DNA of 64,000 nt from Massilia aquatica (GCF_011682045.1 NZ_VVIW01000006.1:270505-334504), one strand, 5' to 3'; counted from the stretch's first letter, positions 9,049-17,912 are shown. Program-made: numbers and translations. Notes: a model not told the origin generated them from the letters alone.

Positions 9049-10371
9049 ATGTCGATGGAACTGACTAAAACAACGAAAAAAGAACGCAGCCCACTGGCCT
9101 GGGTCCCCAGCTTGTACCTGGCGCAGGGCCTGCCCTTCTTCGCGGTGGCGATGGTGGCCGGCCAGATGTTCAAGAGCATGGGCGTGGCCAACGACGACAT
9201 CGCCCACTGGACCGCCGCCATCATGTCGGCCTGGATCTTCAAGCCGCTCTGGAGTCCTTTTCTGGAACTGGCGAGCAGCAAAAAGATCATCGTGGTCAGC
9301 TTCCAGCTGATCGGCGGCGCCTGCCTCGGCCTGGTGGCCCTCGCCCTGCACATGCCGTTCTGGTTCGCCGCCTGCGTGGTGATGCTCACCCTGGTCGCCA
9401 TTTCATCGGCTACCCACGACGTGGCCTGCGACGGCCTGTATATCTCCAGCCTGACGCCAAAAGAGCAGGCAGCCTACGCCGGCTGGACCGGCACCTTTTT
9501 CAACGCCGGGCGCTTCATCTCGTCCGGCGGCCTGCTGCTACTGGCCGGGTATTTTGAAAAGACCATGGGCGTCACCTCGGCCTGGACCATCGTGTTCTGC
9601 ATCCTGGCGCTGATGATGGTCACGCTCGGCCTGTACAACGGCTGGGCGCTGCCGCTGGCGAAAAATCCGGTCAGCGCCGACATCACCGCAAGCGCGATCG
9701 CGCGCACGCTCAAGGAAGTCATCATCGACTTCTTCAAGAAGCCCGGGATCTGGGTCTCGGTCCTGTTCATCATTCTGTTCCGCGCCGGCGAAGCGCAGGT
9801 ACAGACCATCGGCCCGCTGTTCCTGCGCGAGGCGCGCAACCTGGGCGGGCTGGGATTGACGACGATCGAAGTGGGCGCCGTGTACGGCACGGCCGGCACC
9901 GTCGCTTTCGTCATCGGCAGCATCGCCGGCGGCTACTTCACCTCGTGGCTGGGCCTCAAGCGCGCCATCCTGGTGCTGATCCTGGCGGTGAACCTGCCCA
10001 ACCTGGTGTTCTACTTCTTGTCGACCACCCTGCCGACCGACCTGACCCTGATCGGCGCGGCGCTGGCGGTGGAGATGTTCGGCTATGGCTTCGGTTTCGT
10101 GGGCCTGATCCTGTACATGATGCAGGTGGTCGCGCCGGGCAAATACCAGACCGCGCACTATGCGTTTGCCACCGGGATCATGCAGCTCGGTTTTTCGCTG
10201 TTCAAGTGGGTCAGCGGCGACATCCAGATCGCGCTCGGCTACCACAACTTCTTCCTGTGGGTGCTGGCCGCCGCGGTGCCGGTGGCGATCCTGTCGCAGA
10301 TCATTCCGATGAGCGCGAGCGGACGCCAGCAGGCCGACCTGGCGGCCGCCCGGCCATCGACGGCGAACTGA
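9049..10371 (+). CDS. AmpG-like MFS transporter
   Basis: A 440-aa major-facilitator protein with about 12 membrane segments. The N-terminus (VPSLYLAQGLPFFAV, then PLWSPFLEL) and the THDVACDGLYISSL stretch are typical of the AmpG/PAT branch, which imports GlcNAc-anhydro-muropeptides or acts on related amino-sugar compounds. It lies between the ABC permeases and the ABC ATPase, 11 bases after one and 1 base before the other. It may therefore import GlcNAc, chitobiose or muropeptides alongside the ABC system. Substrate is inferred. Confidence 0.8.
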   Translation: MSMELTKTTKKERSPLAWVPSLYLAQGLPFFAVAMVAGQMFKSMGVANDDIAHWTAAIMSAWIFKPLWSPFLELASSKKIIVVSFQLIGGACLGLVALALHMPFWFAACVVMLTLVAISSATHDVACDGLYISSLTPKEQAAYAGWTGTFFNAGRFISSGGLLLLAGYFEKTMGVTSAWTIVFCILALMMVTLGLYNGWALPLAKNPVSADITASAIARTLKEVIIDFFKKPGIWVSVLFIILFRAGEAQVQTIGPLFLREARNLGGLGLTTIEVGAVYGTAGTVAFVIGSIAGGYFTSWLGLKRAILVLILAVNLPNLVFYFLSTTLPTDLTLIGAALAVEMFGYGFGFVGLILYMMQVVAPGKYQTAHYAFATGIMQLGFSLFKWVSGDIQIALGYHNFFLWVLAAAVPVAILSQIIPMSASGRQQADLAAARPSTAN

Positions 10372-10372
10372 C

Positions 10373-11476
10373 ATGGCCGCCGTCACCCTCAAGGGCGTCG
10401 TCAAGCGCTACGACGACAAGCAGACCATCATCCACGGCATCGACCTGGCCATCGCCGATGGCGAATTCGTGGTCTTCGTGGGGCCGTCCGGCTGCGGCAA
10501 GTCGACCCTGCTGCGCATGATCGCCGGGCTGGAAGAAATCAGCGCGGGCGAACTGCATATCGGCGGCCTGCTGGCCAACGATGTGGCGCCGGCCAGGCGC
10601 GGGCTGGCCATGGTGTTCCAGTCGTACGCGCTGTATCCGCACATGACGGTGTTCGAGAACATGGCGTTCGCGCTCAAGCTGGCCGGCCACAAGGGCGAGG
10701 AGCTCAAGGCCCAGGTCGGGCGCGCCGCCGGGATTTTGCAGATTACGCACCTGCTGCAGCGCCGCCCCAAGGAGCTGTCGGGCGGGCAGCGCCAGCGCGT
10801 GGCGATCGGACGCGCCATCGTGCGCAAACCCGAGGTGTTCCTGTTCGACGAACCGCTCTCGAACCTCGACGCCAGCCTGCGCGTGCAGATGCGGGTGGAA
10901 CTGTCGCGCCTGCACAAGGAACTCAAGACCACCATGATCTACGTGACCCACGACCAGGTCGAGGCGATGACCCTGGGCGAGCGCATTGTGGTCATCAACG
11001 GCGGGCGCATCGAACAGGTGGGCACGCCCTACGAGCTGTATAACAACCCGGGCAACCTGTTCGTGGCGGGCTTTCTCGGTGCGCCGAAGATGAACTTCAT
11101 CGCTGCCGAAGTGGCGCATATCGGCGCCATCGGCGTGCGCGTGCGCCTGGCCGACGGCACCCTGGTCGACGTCGATGCCGACGGCAGCGCCGCCACCATC
11201 GGCGACAAGCTCACGCTGGGCGTGCGCGCCGAACACATGGCGGTGTTGCCGGAAGCGGCGCAGCAGGCCAATACCGTGGCCGCCACGGTCGGCCACGTGG
11301 AGTACCTGGGCGACCAGACCATCGTCTACGCCAGCATGCCGGGCGACCCGGCCCTGATTGCGCTGCGCCAGCCGCAAGGCGCCATGCTGCGCGCGGGCGA
11401 GCGCATTGCGGTGCAGTTGCCGCCCGCGCACTGCCATCTTTTCGACGCCGGCGGACGCGCGTTTGCCCGTGCATGA
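10373..11476 (+). CDS. sugar ABC transporter ATP-binding protein, UgpC/MsmX type
   Basis: A 367-aa ATPase with Walker A (GPSGCGKST) near residue 38, the ABC signature LSGGQRQRVAIGRA near 135, Walker B (VFLFDEPLSNLDA) near 155 and the switch His in VTHDQVEAMTLG. The C-terminal third is the MalK/UgpC regulatory OB-like domain. It should energise the 6094-9037 importer. The MFS gene separates it from the permeases, but spacing of one base indicates a single transcript. A hairpin at 11550-11568 (CCGGCTC/GAGCCGG, no T-run) may mark the transcript end. Confidence 0.92.
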   Translation: MAAVTLKGVVKRYDDKQTIIHGIDLAIADGEFVVFVGPSGCGKSTLLRMIAGLEEISAGELHIGGLLANDVAPARRGLAMVFQSYALYPHMTVFENMAFALKLAGHKGEELKAQVGRAAGILQITHLLQRRPKELSGGQRQRVAIGRAIVRKPEVFLFDEPLSNLDASLRVQMRVELSRLHKELKTTMIYVTHDQVEAMTLGERIVVINGGRIEQVGTPYELYNNPGNLFVAGFLGAPKMNFIAAEVAHIGAIGVRVRLADGTLVDVDADGSAATIGDKLTLGVRAEHMAVLPEAAQQANTVAATVGHVEYLGDQTIVYASMPGDPALIALRQPQGAMLRAGERIAVQLPPAHCHLFDAGGRAFARA

Positions 11477-11660
11477 AGCGGTCCGCACGGAAATTGGCGT
11501 GCAAAGATAGAGTTTATGTAACAATATGCGCTTCGTCCGAAATTCGCACCCGGCTCCCCCTGAGCCGGATGTCGCGTATGCAGGTCGCGTGTCCACGGTT
11601 CGGCGCTCTGATGCGTTATAGCGTCAGGCTGTCTTTATGTCTTTGATTGAAGGATTTTCC

Positions 11661-12995
11661 ATGTCCCAGTTTCGTCTCGCTCGTATCAGCCTGATCTTGG
11701 CCGCCATTGGCCTCAACGCCGCCCCCGCGCTGATGACCAGCGCCAGCGCACAAACCGCCCCGGCTACGCCTGCGACCAGCGCCGCTCCGACCAAACCCGA
11801 CACCGTTCGTCCGGATCTGTACAAACTGCTCGAACCGGGCATGATCAAGGGCTTGATCGACGGCAAGAAATTTGCCGAAGTCCAGGAAAAAGTCACCGCT
11901 GCCGAAGCCTTTGCCAACCGCACCCCGTACGAGACCTACGTCATCGAACGCATGAAGTTCGCCTTGGCCTCAGCCAGCGGCAACGATGCCCTGGCAATGA
12001 GTTCGCTTGAAGCGATCATCAACTCGCCAAGCACGCCGGCGGCCGACAAGCCGGAATTCATCCTGGCGATGGGCAACATGCAGTTCAACGCCAAGAACTA
12101 TCCGAAGGCGATTGAATGGATGAAGCGCTACATCAGCGACGGCGGCTCGCCAACCCGCGTGCGCGGCTCGATCGTGCGTGCCTACTATCTGAACAATGAC
12201 TTCCCTGCGGCCAAGACCGAAGTGATGGCCATGCTGGCCGAGTCCGAAAAAGCCGGCAAAGTGCCGCCTGCGGACGACCTGCGCCTGCTGGCCACCATCG
12301 CCGGCAAGCAGAAGGACATGGCAACCTACACCGCCACCGTCGAGAAGCTGGTGGCCTCGTATCCGACCGAAGAACTGTGGGCCGACCTGCTGCACCGCAT
12401 GTACGGCAAGACCAGCTTCAACAGCAAGCTGCAACTGGACGCGTACCGTCTCGAGACCACCGTGCTCAAGCAGATGGAAGCGGAACAGTACGTCGAGATG
12501 GCTGAACTGGCACTGCTGGCCGGTTTCCCGATCGAAGCGAAAAAGGCGGTTGACGCCGGTTTCGCGGCCAATGTGCTGGGCACTGGCGCCAACGCCGCCA
12601 AGCACAAGTCGCTGCGCGAGCGCGCCAACAAGAATGCCGCCGACGACGTCAAGAACATCGCGTCGGGCGAAGCGAGCGCATCGAAACTGAAAGACGGCAC
12701 CGGCCTGGTCAACCTGGGTTACGCGTATTCGACCATGGACGAGTTCGACAAGGGTGTCGACCTGATCGAAAAAGGCATCGCCAAAGGCGGCCTGAAGCGT
12801 CCTGAAGAAGCCAAGCTCAAGCTGGGCATGGCGCTGGCCAAGGCCGGCCGCAAGGACGATGCGATCAAGACCTTCGAGGGCATCAAGGGCACCGATGGCA
12901 TCGGCGACCTGGCGCGTTACTGGGTGATGTGGTTGAAGCGTCCTGCCGATACGGCAGCGGCAGCGGCCCCGGCAGCAGCGCCAGTGGCCAAGTAA
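11661..12995 (+). CDS. exported tetratricopeptide-like repeat protein
   Basis: A 444-aa protein with a signal peptide (residues 1-32, ending TSASAQT) followed by an Ala/Pro/Thr linker and alpha-helical repeats resembling TPR/Sel1-type units. The start at 11661 is preferred over the ATG at 11637 because GAAGGA sits 8 bases upstream and the signal peptide then begins cleanly (MSQFRLARISL). It ends with an Ala/Pro tail. Probably a periplasmic scaffold; no enzymatic motif is seen. A good terminator follows, so it forms its own unit. Confidence 0.75.
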   Translation: MSQFRLARISLILAAIGLNAAPALMTSASAQTAPATPATSAAPTKPDTVRPDLYKLLEPGMIKGLIDGKKFAEVQEKVTAAEAFANRTPYETYVIERMKFALASASGNDALAMSSLEAIINSPSTPAADKPEFILAMGNMQFNAKNYPKAIEWMKRYISDGGSPTRVRGSIVRAYYLNNDFPAAKTEVMAMLAESEKAGKVPPADDLRLLATIAGKQKDMATYTATVEKLVASYPTEELWADLLHRMYGKTSFNSKLQLDAYRLETTVLKQMEAEQYVEMAELALLAGFPIEAKKAVDAGFAANVLGTGANAAKHKSLRERANKNAADDVKNIASGEASASKLKDGTGLVNLGYAYSTMDEFDKGVDLIEKGIAKGGLKRPEEAKLKLGMALAKAGRKDDAIKTFEGIKGTDGIGDLARYWVMWLKRPADTAAAAAPAAAPVAK

Positions 12996-13017
12996 TTCAC
13001 GGCATGGCTGTATGAAC

Positions 13018-13053
13018 GGGCGGGTTCCGGCGCAAGCCGGGCCCGCCCTTTTT
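13018..13053 (+). terminator. intrinsic terminator of the TPR-protein gene
   Basis: GGGCGGG (13018-13024) pairs with CCCGCCC (13042-13048), with an inner CCGG..CCGG stem, followed by five T residues (13049-13053). It is 22 bases after the stop codon. Confidence 0.8.
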
Positions 13054-13158
13054 CGTTGGCGCAGGTAGATTAATCGCAGTCAAACAGGATGAATGTTTGA
13101 TGAACCAAATGCATGTTGTCCCCTTCTAAACTTTGTACCCAGCCTCTAGGTCCAAGCG

Positions 13159-13200
13159 TTTACACCCCAGGCACAAAGGTGTTACCCTAGTAGCACCTTT
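13159..13200 (+). promoter_or_regulatory. promoter and palindromic operator of the toxin-antitoxin pair
   Basis: TTTACA (13159-13164) is a likely -35 box, with a weak -10 around 13183-13188. Overlapping this is a 26-base palindrome (13175-13200; arms AAAGGTG / CACCTTT, 11 of 13 pairs matching including TAC/GTA). It ends right before the AAGGAG ribosome site. Such sites upstream of RHH antitoxin genes usually bind the antitoxin for autoregulation. Confidence 0.6.
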
Positions 13201-13217
13201 TAAGGAGTTTTTTGATC

Positions 13218-13502
13218 ATGTCAACCACCTCACTAAAACTATCTTCAGAGCTCAAAGAGCGTGCCGTGGCGGTAGCCGACGAATTGGGAATCAGCACACA
13301 TGCGTTCATGGTCGGTGCGATCAGCCAAGCGACAGATGCGGCTGAGCAGCGAGCGGAGTTCGTTGCCCAGGCCCAAGCCGCGCTCGCAGAAACGCTTGAA
13401 ACCGGGTTGGGCTACGATGCTGACGACGTGCGCAAGTATCTGCGAGAGCGCCTTACCAATCCTGATACAGCCAGGCCCAAGGCCAAGCCATGGCGAAAGT
13501 AA
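13218..13502 (+). CDS. ribbon-helix-helix antitoxin
   Basis: A 94-aa protein whose N-terminal 45 residues (TSLKLSSELKERAVAVADELGISTHAFMV) fit a CopG/Arc ribbon-helix-helix DNA-binding domain. The C-terminal half is charged and likely wraps the toxin. The ATG at 13218 is preferred over the in-frame TTG at 13212 because AAGGAG lies at 13202-13207 with good spacing. It overlaps the toxin start by 13 bases. Role: neutralise the ParE-type toxin and repress its own promoter. Confidence 0.85.
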   Translation: MSTTSLKLSSELKERAVAVADELGISTHAFMVGAISQATDAAEQRAEFVAQAQAALAETLETGLGYDADDVRKYLRERLTNPDTARPKAKPWRK

Positions 13503-13780
13503 GCTACACAAATCGCGCTGTTGCCGATCTTGACCATATAAGCCACTTTCTCTTGACGAGAAATTCAGATGCGTTGGGTACACTCGACCTGATTGACGAA
13601 GCCATCAGCATTCTCGGCCGTCATCCTTTCGTTGGACGGCCAGCCGAGACGGGATTGCACGAACTGGTCATTTCACAAGGGAAGAGTGGCTATATCGCAC
13701 TGTATAACTACGCTGCGCAGCATGATGTCATTCATATCCTATCCATCAGGCACCAACGCGAAGTGGGCTTCCGGATATAG
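13490..13780 (+). CDS. RelE/ParE-family toxin
   Basis: A 96-aa protein matching the ParE/RelE fold: it opens with VSYTNRAVADLDHISHF, has the central RHPFVGRP and YIALYNY strand segments, and ends in VIHILSIRHQREVGF (the 'I.aIrHgre' C-terminal strand). ParE toxins act on DNA gyrase, whereas RelE toxins cut ribosome-bound mRNA; the sequence alone does not settle which, though the family resemblance is nearer ParE. It follows its antitoxin with a 13-base overlap. GC content is lower than in flanking genes, suggesting horizontal acquisition. Confidence 0.87.
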   Translation: MAKVSYTNRAVADLDHISHFLLTRNSDALGTLDLIDEAISILGRHPFVGRPAETGLHELVISQGKSGYIALYNYAAQHDVIHILSIRHQREVGFRI

Positions 13781-13907
13781 TTCGTTTAGCAAATCTGCTG
13801 CCTGTAGCGTTGGTTGAGCAGCGGGCCCATTCAGGTATGAATCCGGATCGTGCGCCAAGGCCTCAGCCTGACAACCAGCCACGCGTTCACACGCACACGG
13901 CAGCCCT

Positions 13908-14561
13908 TCACCACCGCTGAAGACCCTTGATCCAGTTCCAGAACGGGTCGTCCGATTCCTCCTCGTGCATACCGACAGTACTTGAAACAATCTCCGATGC
14001 CCGTGCGGGAATGCTCAGTCCGAGCGTCGCTTCGACATATTCTTGAAACAGCAGGGGCGGCGGAGTGTACTCGTCATTGTCGTCGCTTTCCTCTTGGAAT
14101 ATGTCGTCGGGCGTTCGCTCGAAGTTGTCGGGCCAACAGAGATCCGCGTAGCCGATTGCCAGCAGGCGTAACAGGTCTTCCATGTTGTCTGTCAGCACAC
14201 AAAGCATCACCGACCCGGACCCGGAGCCCAAATGCACGATCCGCTGCTGCCCATCGTCGTCCAGCCAAAGCCCGGCCCAGGATCCATCGCCGCCGGTTCT
14301 CAGGAATATCACCAGGCGGTCGTTCACCTCGGGATCATTACAGTGGGTCCAGCCGGCGGTATCAGAAGGGTCCGGCACGTGGAAGGCAAGGTGGGTCATG
14401 TCGTCATATTCAGGCGCCGGATACACCGTCATGTAGCGGCTCCCATCGGGGCGCGTCCGGACGCAACCGTGTTCTTCTATGAATTCCAGGGCTTGCCGCA
14501 GCACGTCCGGCAGTGGATTTCGCTTTGGAAAAGCTGCTGCCATGTCGTCGGTAAATTTCAT
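13908..14561 (-). CDS. hypothetical acidic protein, possible SUKH (SMI1/KNR4) fold
   Basis: A 217-aa acidic cytoplasmic protein without signal peptide or membrane segment. The central part (GDGSWAGLWLDDDGQQRIVHLGSG, then LLRLLAIGYADLCW) resembles SMI1/KNR4 (SUKH) domains, common in immunity proteins against contact-dependent toxins. This is recognition by eye and weak. It lies in a patch of lower GC next to the ParE module and converges with it. No toxin gene sits beside it. If it is an immunity protein it is an orphan. Confidence 0.45.
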   Translation of the reverse strand: MKFTDDMAAAFPKRNPLPDVLRQALEFIEEHGCVRTRPDGSRYMTVYPAPEYDDMTHLAFHVPDPSDTAGWTHCNDPEVNDRLVIFLRTGGDGSWAGLWLDDDGQQRIVHLGSGSGSVMLCVLTDNMEDLLRLLAIGYADLCWPDNFERTPDDIFQEESDDNDEYTPPPLLFQEYVEATLGLSIPARASEIVSSTVGMHEEESDDPFWNWIKGLQRW

Positions 14562-14778
14562 GGTTTCCGATGCAATGCGTGAAAGACCAAAGATAACGTT
14601 TTCGTTCGTATTCGCATGACGATACCACCCGCTGGCTCGCAGATCGCCACCTTGCTTCGCCGTGGAACCGGCGTGTCGGAAACACCCTCCTCCACATGAC
14701 CGTCACGTGTATGTTTCTTCATGTCCGCTCCCATCTCGCCCCACTGATACGGGCAAAAATTTCTTGAGACCAGTAATC

Positions 14779-14901
14779 TTACCGCCTCGTTATCACCCTG
14801 GCATAGGTCTTTCCAGAGAACTCCTCCATCACCGCCTGCCGCGCAACCTGCCGCAGATCGCGGTATCGTTTCTCCAAGGCAGTCCGGGAAGGATCCAGCA
14901 C
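14779..14901 (-). CDS. possible 40-aa protein or gene remnant
   Basis: From a GTG at 14901 to a TAA at 14779, the frame encodes 40 residues that look like natural protein: basic and amphipathic (EKRYRDLRQVARQAVMEEF). A GAGAG motif sits about 10 bases before the GTG. It may be a small protein or the surviving end of a degraded gene. No family recognised; low confidence. Confidence 0.25.
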   Translation of the reverse strand: MLDPSRTALEKRYRDLRQVARQAVMEEFSGKTYARVITRR

Positions 14902-14912
14902 AAAGAGCTCTC

Positions 14913-14940
14913 AAAAAAAACGGGACGCACAAGCGTCCCG
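14913..14940 (-). terminator. intrinsic terminator of the TonB-dependent receptor gene
   Basis: CGGGACGC (14921-14928) and GCGTCCCG (14933-14940) form an 8-bp stem with a 4-base loop. Read on the minus strand it is followed by eight T residues (14920-14913). It lies 38 bases after the receptor stop codon. Confidence 0.9.
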
Positions 14941-14978
14941 TTATTTATCAAAGGGACCGAAGTCCCTCCATCATCGGC

Positions 14979-17777
14979 TTAGTATTTGCCGTGCAGCGCC
15001 AGGTAGATCTGGCGGCCGTTCTTGTACAGGGAACCCGGCACATCCATCGCGCCGGCGGTATGAATCACCGAACGCACCAACGGATTGTTCAGGTCCTTGC
15101 CATCGAGCGTGACGCTGAAGTTCTCGTTGATCTGGTACGCCAGCGATGCCGACAGCGATCCCACCGAGGCCTGGTACGAGGCCGAACTGCGGCTCGTGCC
15201 ATTGAGGAAGCCCGAGCGCCAGCTATACGTCAAACGCGCGCTGATCTTGTTCTGCTCATAGAAAGCGCCGACGTTATAGGCGTTCTTGGACGTTCCGATC
15301 AGGGTGCAATCGGCATACGTGAGCGCGCCGCACATCGAACCCGGCGCCTTGCCGGTTTCTTTACCCAGGGTGTAGGTGTAATTCGCATTCACGCCAAAGC
15401 CTGCCGGCAGCGCCTGCTGATACGAGAACTCCAGGCCCTTCACTTCCGCCGTGGTGTTGAGCGGGGTGTCGATCTTGTACTCGGTGTTCTTCTTCTGCAG
15501 CTGGTTGTAGAAGGTTGCCGTGCCCGAACCGTAGGTCACGTAGCCGTCCAGCGCCGAGTAGAACGCGCCGGCCGCCAGCAGCGACTTCTCGGCAAAATAC
15601 CACTCCACGCCCAGGTCGAAGTTATTGGCGCGGATTGGACGCAGGTTCGGATTGCCCGCTTTGCCGGTGCCCTGCACGTCGAGCAGGTCGGTACCGGCCA
15701 TCTGGCCCAGTTCCGGACGCGCCATGGTGCGGCTGGTCGAAAAGCGCGCCACCAGGTTCTTCGACAGGTCCATGCGGAAGTTTGCGCTTGGCAGGAAGTC
15801 GAGGTAGGTATTGGTGTACAGGCGCGGCTCGAACGTGCCGCTCGGCGCGATCTCGTTGCGTTCGACTTCTTCCTTGGTGTGCACCACGCGCACGCCGATA
15901 TTGCCCGAAATGCCGTCGGCGCCGAAGTTCGCCATCACGTAGGCCGAACGGGTCGGCTCCTTGATCTTGAATTCGTTTTGCTTCAAGTGGCCTTCGTACT
16001 TGGCATGGGTGCTCAGCCAGTTGTTGACGGCTTCGCGCGAGAACGTCCACCAGCCGGCGCCATTGGCGTCGAGGTCGTTGAACTCGGTCGGGAACGAGGT
16101 CAGGCCGCTCATCGGCAGGTTGCTGACCAAACTCAGGCTCGGCAAGGCGTTGATGCCGATGGCGGTCAGGTCGCGCTTGTGCTCCGCACCGCGCACGCCG
16201 AACTGGATCGACTGCACGCTGGCCAGGTCGAGTTTGTAGGTGCCGTCAATCTGGCCGTAGACTTCCTTGTCGATCGCGGTCACGTGCGAACCGTAGGTAT
16301 AAGGCACATTGCCGGTGCCGTCAGGGCCGCCGCCGATCGAGAATTTGTCGGCACCCGGAATCACGTAGGTGACTGCCTTGTCCACGCCATTCATGGTGTA
16401 GCTGCCGCCGGTGTACGGCATCCAGACGCCCAGCGCGCCGCTTTTGGTATTGCCCAGGCCTTTGGTCGAGCCGACCTTGCCGGCCAGGGTCAGCTTGTCG
16501 TTGACGCGCCATTTGCCGTCCAGATTGACGAACTTGGATTGGCTCTCGGCGACCGGACGGCTGAATTCTTCCTGCACCGCGCTCGACATGGTGCCGCAGA
16601 CCGCGCCGCAGTTGGCCGGCACGGTGCCGGTCAGCTGGGTCAGCACGCCGTTGTTGACAGTACCGCTCACGTTACCCGCCGGAAAACCCTTGGCCGCCCA
16701 GTTCGGCGCCAGGAAACGGCCCAGCGACTGCATGAAATTGTGGTTGATGTTCGGTGCGTCGAGGTGCGAACGGAACACGGAAAGGTCGAGCGAGATGTCG
16801 CTGGTCGGCTTGAACTGCACGTCGACCAGGCCGCCCTTGCGCGTGCGCTCCTGCTCGAACCAGGCGGTGCCGCCCAGGTAGTTGGCCTTGGCGCCCTTGA
16901 CCGGATCGGTCTTGATGGCGGTCGAGGAACCAGGCACGCCCTTGTCGATGGACGAGCCGGCGTCGACCGGATCGTACCAGAGGCCGTTTTCCTGGCCGAC
17001 CCGGCTCAGGGTACGTTTTTCATGGAAGCCCTGGACCATCACGGCCAGGTTGCCGGCCTCGTTCTTCCAGTTCACCAGGCCGTTGAACTGGCCATCGTTC
17101 TTGCCCGAGTTTTGCGAATTCACGGCGCCCAGGCTGACCTGTGCGCTGATGCCCTTCTTGAAGTCCAGCGGTTTGCGCGTTTCGATGTCCACCACACCGA
17201 CCGCGCCGCCTTCGAGCAGGTTGGCCTGCGAACCTTTGTGCACCGTCACGCGGCCGATCAGTTCGGACGGGAACAGGGAGAAGCTGACGCTGCGGCCACC
17301 GCCGATGATGTTATCGGCAAACCAGTCGCCGCTCGAGACGGTGTGGCTGTTGAGGGTGGTGAGGGTCAGGCCGAACGGGGTGCCGCGCAGGGCCACGCGG
17401 TCGTTCTCGCCGAAGCTGCCTTCCGAGCCGCCGGCGGCGGCCACGCTCACGCCCGGCAGGCGTTGCAGGGAGTCGGCGACGTTCTTGTCGGGCATCTTGC
17501 CCACGTCTTCAGCAGTAATGACTTCGACCATCGTGTCCGAATTGCGCTTCTGGTTCAGCGACTGCTGCATGGCCGCGCGGATACCGGTGACGACCACCAC
17601 TTCGGTCTTCGCGTCCGGGTCCACGGCCGGCACGGTCGCGGCCTGGGCCTGGGCTTGCGCCTGGGCCGACATCGCGATGCTCAACACCAGAATAGCTGCC
17701 GCCGACGCTACCGGCGTCAGGCTGGTCGATACAGGACGCTCTGCGTTCTTATTCACTACTGACTGATTGCGCTTCAT
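14979..17777 (-). CDS. TonB-dependent outer-membrane receptor
   Basis: A 932-aa outer-membrane receptor. The start at 17777 (MKRNQSVVNKN) is chosen because a GGGGGA ribosome site precedes it; the open frame runs further upstream. A signal peptide ends near residue 45 (MSAQAQAQAQA), then comes a TonB-box-like KTEVVVVTGI, the plug domain (SDTMVEVITAEDVGKMPD, SLQRLPGVSV) and a 22-strand-type barrel ending in ...IYLALHGKY with the expected terminal aromatic residue. It belongs to the large TBDR group that imports oligosaccharides. Divergent from a GntR/UTRA regulator with TGGTATTA boxes shared with the GlcNAc operon, it probably carries chito-oligosaccharides or GlcNAc across the outer membrane. 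Confidence 0.92.
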   Translation of the reverse strand: MKRNQSVVNKNAERPVSTSLTPVASAAAILVLSIAMSAQAQAQAQAATVPAVDPDAKTEVVVVTGIRAAMQQSLNQKRNSDTMVEVITAEDVGKMPDKNVADSLQRLPGVSVAAAGGSEGSFGENDRVALRGTPFGLTLTTLNSHTVSSGDWFADNIIGGGRSVSFSLFPSELIGRVTVHKGSQANLLEGGAVGVVDIETRKPLDFKKGISAQVSLGAVNSQNSGKNDGQFNGLVNWKNEAGNLAVMVQGFHEKRTLSRVGQENGLWYDPVDAGSSIDKGVPGSSTAIKTDPVKGAKANYLGGTAWFEQERTRKGGLVDVQFKPTSDISLDLSVFRSHLDAPNINHNFMQSLGRFLAPNWAAKGFPAGNVSGTVNNGVLTQLTGTVPANCGAVCGTMSSAVQEEFSRPVAESQSKFVNLDGKWRVNDKLTLAGKVGSTKGLGNTKSGALGVWMPYTGGSYTMNGVDKAVTYVIPGADKFSIGGGPDGTGNVPYTYGSHVTAIDKEVYGQIDGTYKLDLASVQSIQFGVRGAEHKRDLTAIGINALPSLSLVSNLPMSGLTSFPTEFNDLDANGAGWWTFSREAVNNWLSTHAKYEGHLKQNEFKIKEPTRSAYVMANFGADGISGNIGVRVVHTKEEVERNEIAPSGTFEPRLYTNTYLDFLPSANFRMDLSKNLVARFSTSRTMARPELGQMAGTDLLDVQGTGKAGNPNLRPIRANNFDLGVEWYFAEKSLLAAGAFYSALDGYVTYGSGTATFYNQLQKKNTEYKIDTPLNTTAEVKGLEFSYQQALPAGFGVNANYTYTLGKETGKAPGSMCGALTYADCTLIGTSKNAYNVGAFYEQNKISARLTYSWRSGFLNGTSRSSASYQASVGSLSASLAYQINENFSVTLDGKDLNNPLVRSVIHTAGAMDVPGSLYKNGRQIYLALHGKY

Positions 17778-17893
17778 TACTTCCCCCTTGATGTTGGCTC
17801 CGTGAGTAAGCCAGTTCATTTTTAACAACGACTTTTTATGTGCTACGGGTACCACCACGTCTAAAACCAATCTAACGCCAATATACTCCTCTT

Positions 17894-17912
17894 TAATACC
17901 AGAACACTACCA
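17894..17912 (-). promoter_or_regulatory. CTGGTA direct repeat with TGGTATTA box before the receptor
   Basis: On the minus strand the sequence reads CTGGTA-GTGTT-CTGGTA-TTA, two CTGGTA copies one helical turn (11 bases) apart, the second forming TGGTATTA. The position, about 115-135 bases before the receptor start, suits an operator for a GntR/UTRA regulator. Confidence 0.45.

Larger units (their letters stand above)
14562..14978. other. 417-base stretch without a convincing long gene
   Basis: Between the SUKH-like gene and the TonB receptor gene lie the receptor's terminator, one possible 40-codon reading frame (14779-14901, minus strand) and otherwise sequence that I cannot assign. GC content is lower than the surroundings, as in the adjoining accessory patch. 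Confidence 0.6.

Noticed and set aside
13018..13053. Small RNA between the TPR gene and the toxin-antitoxin pair
   Set aside because: The hairpin with T-run is a simple terminator right after the TPR stop codon; no separate promoter points at it.
14991..17762. Long plus-strand open frame (over 900 codons) opposite the TonB receptor
   Set aside because: It is antisense to a receptor with clear plug and barrel motifs, has an arginine/histidine/alanine-heavy composition typical of shadow frames in GC-rich DNA, and shows no domain.
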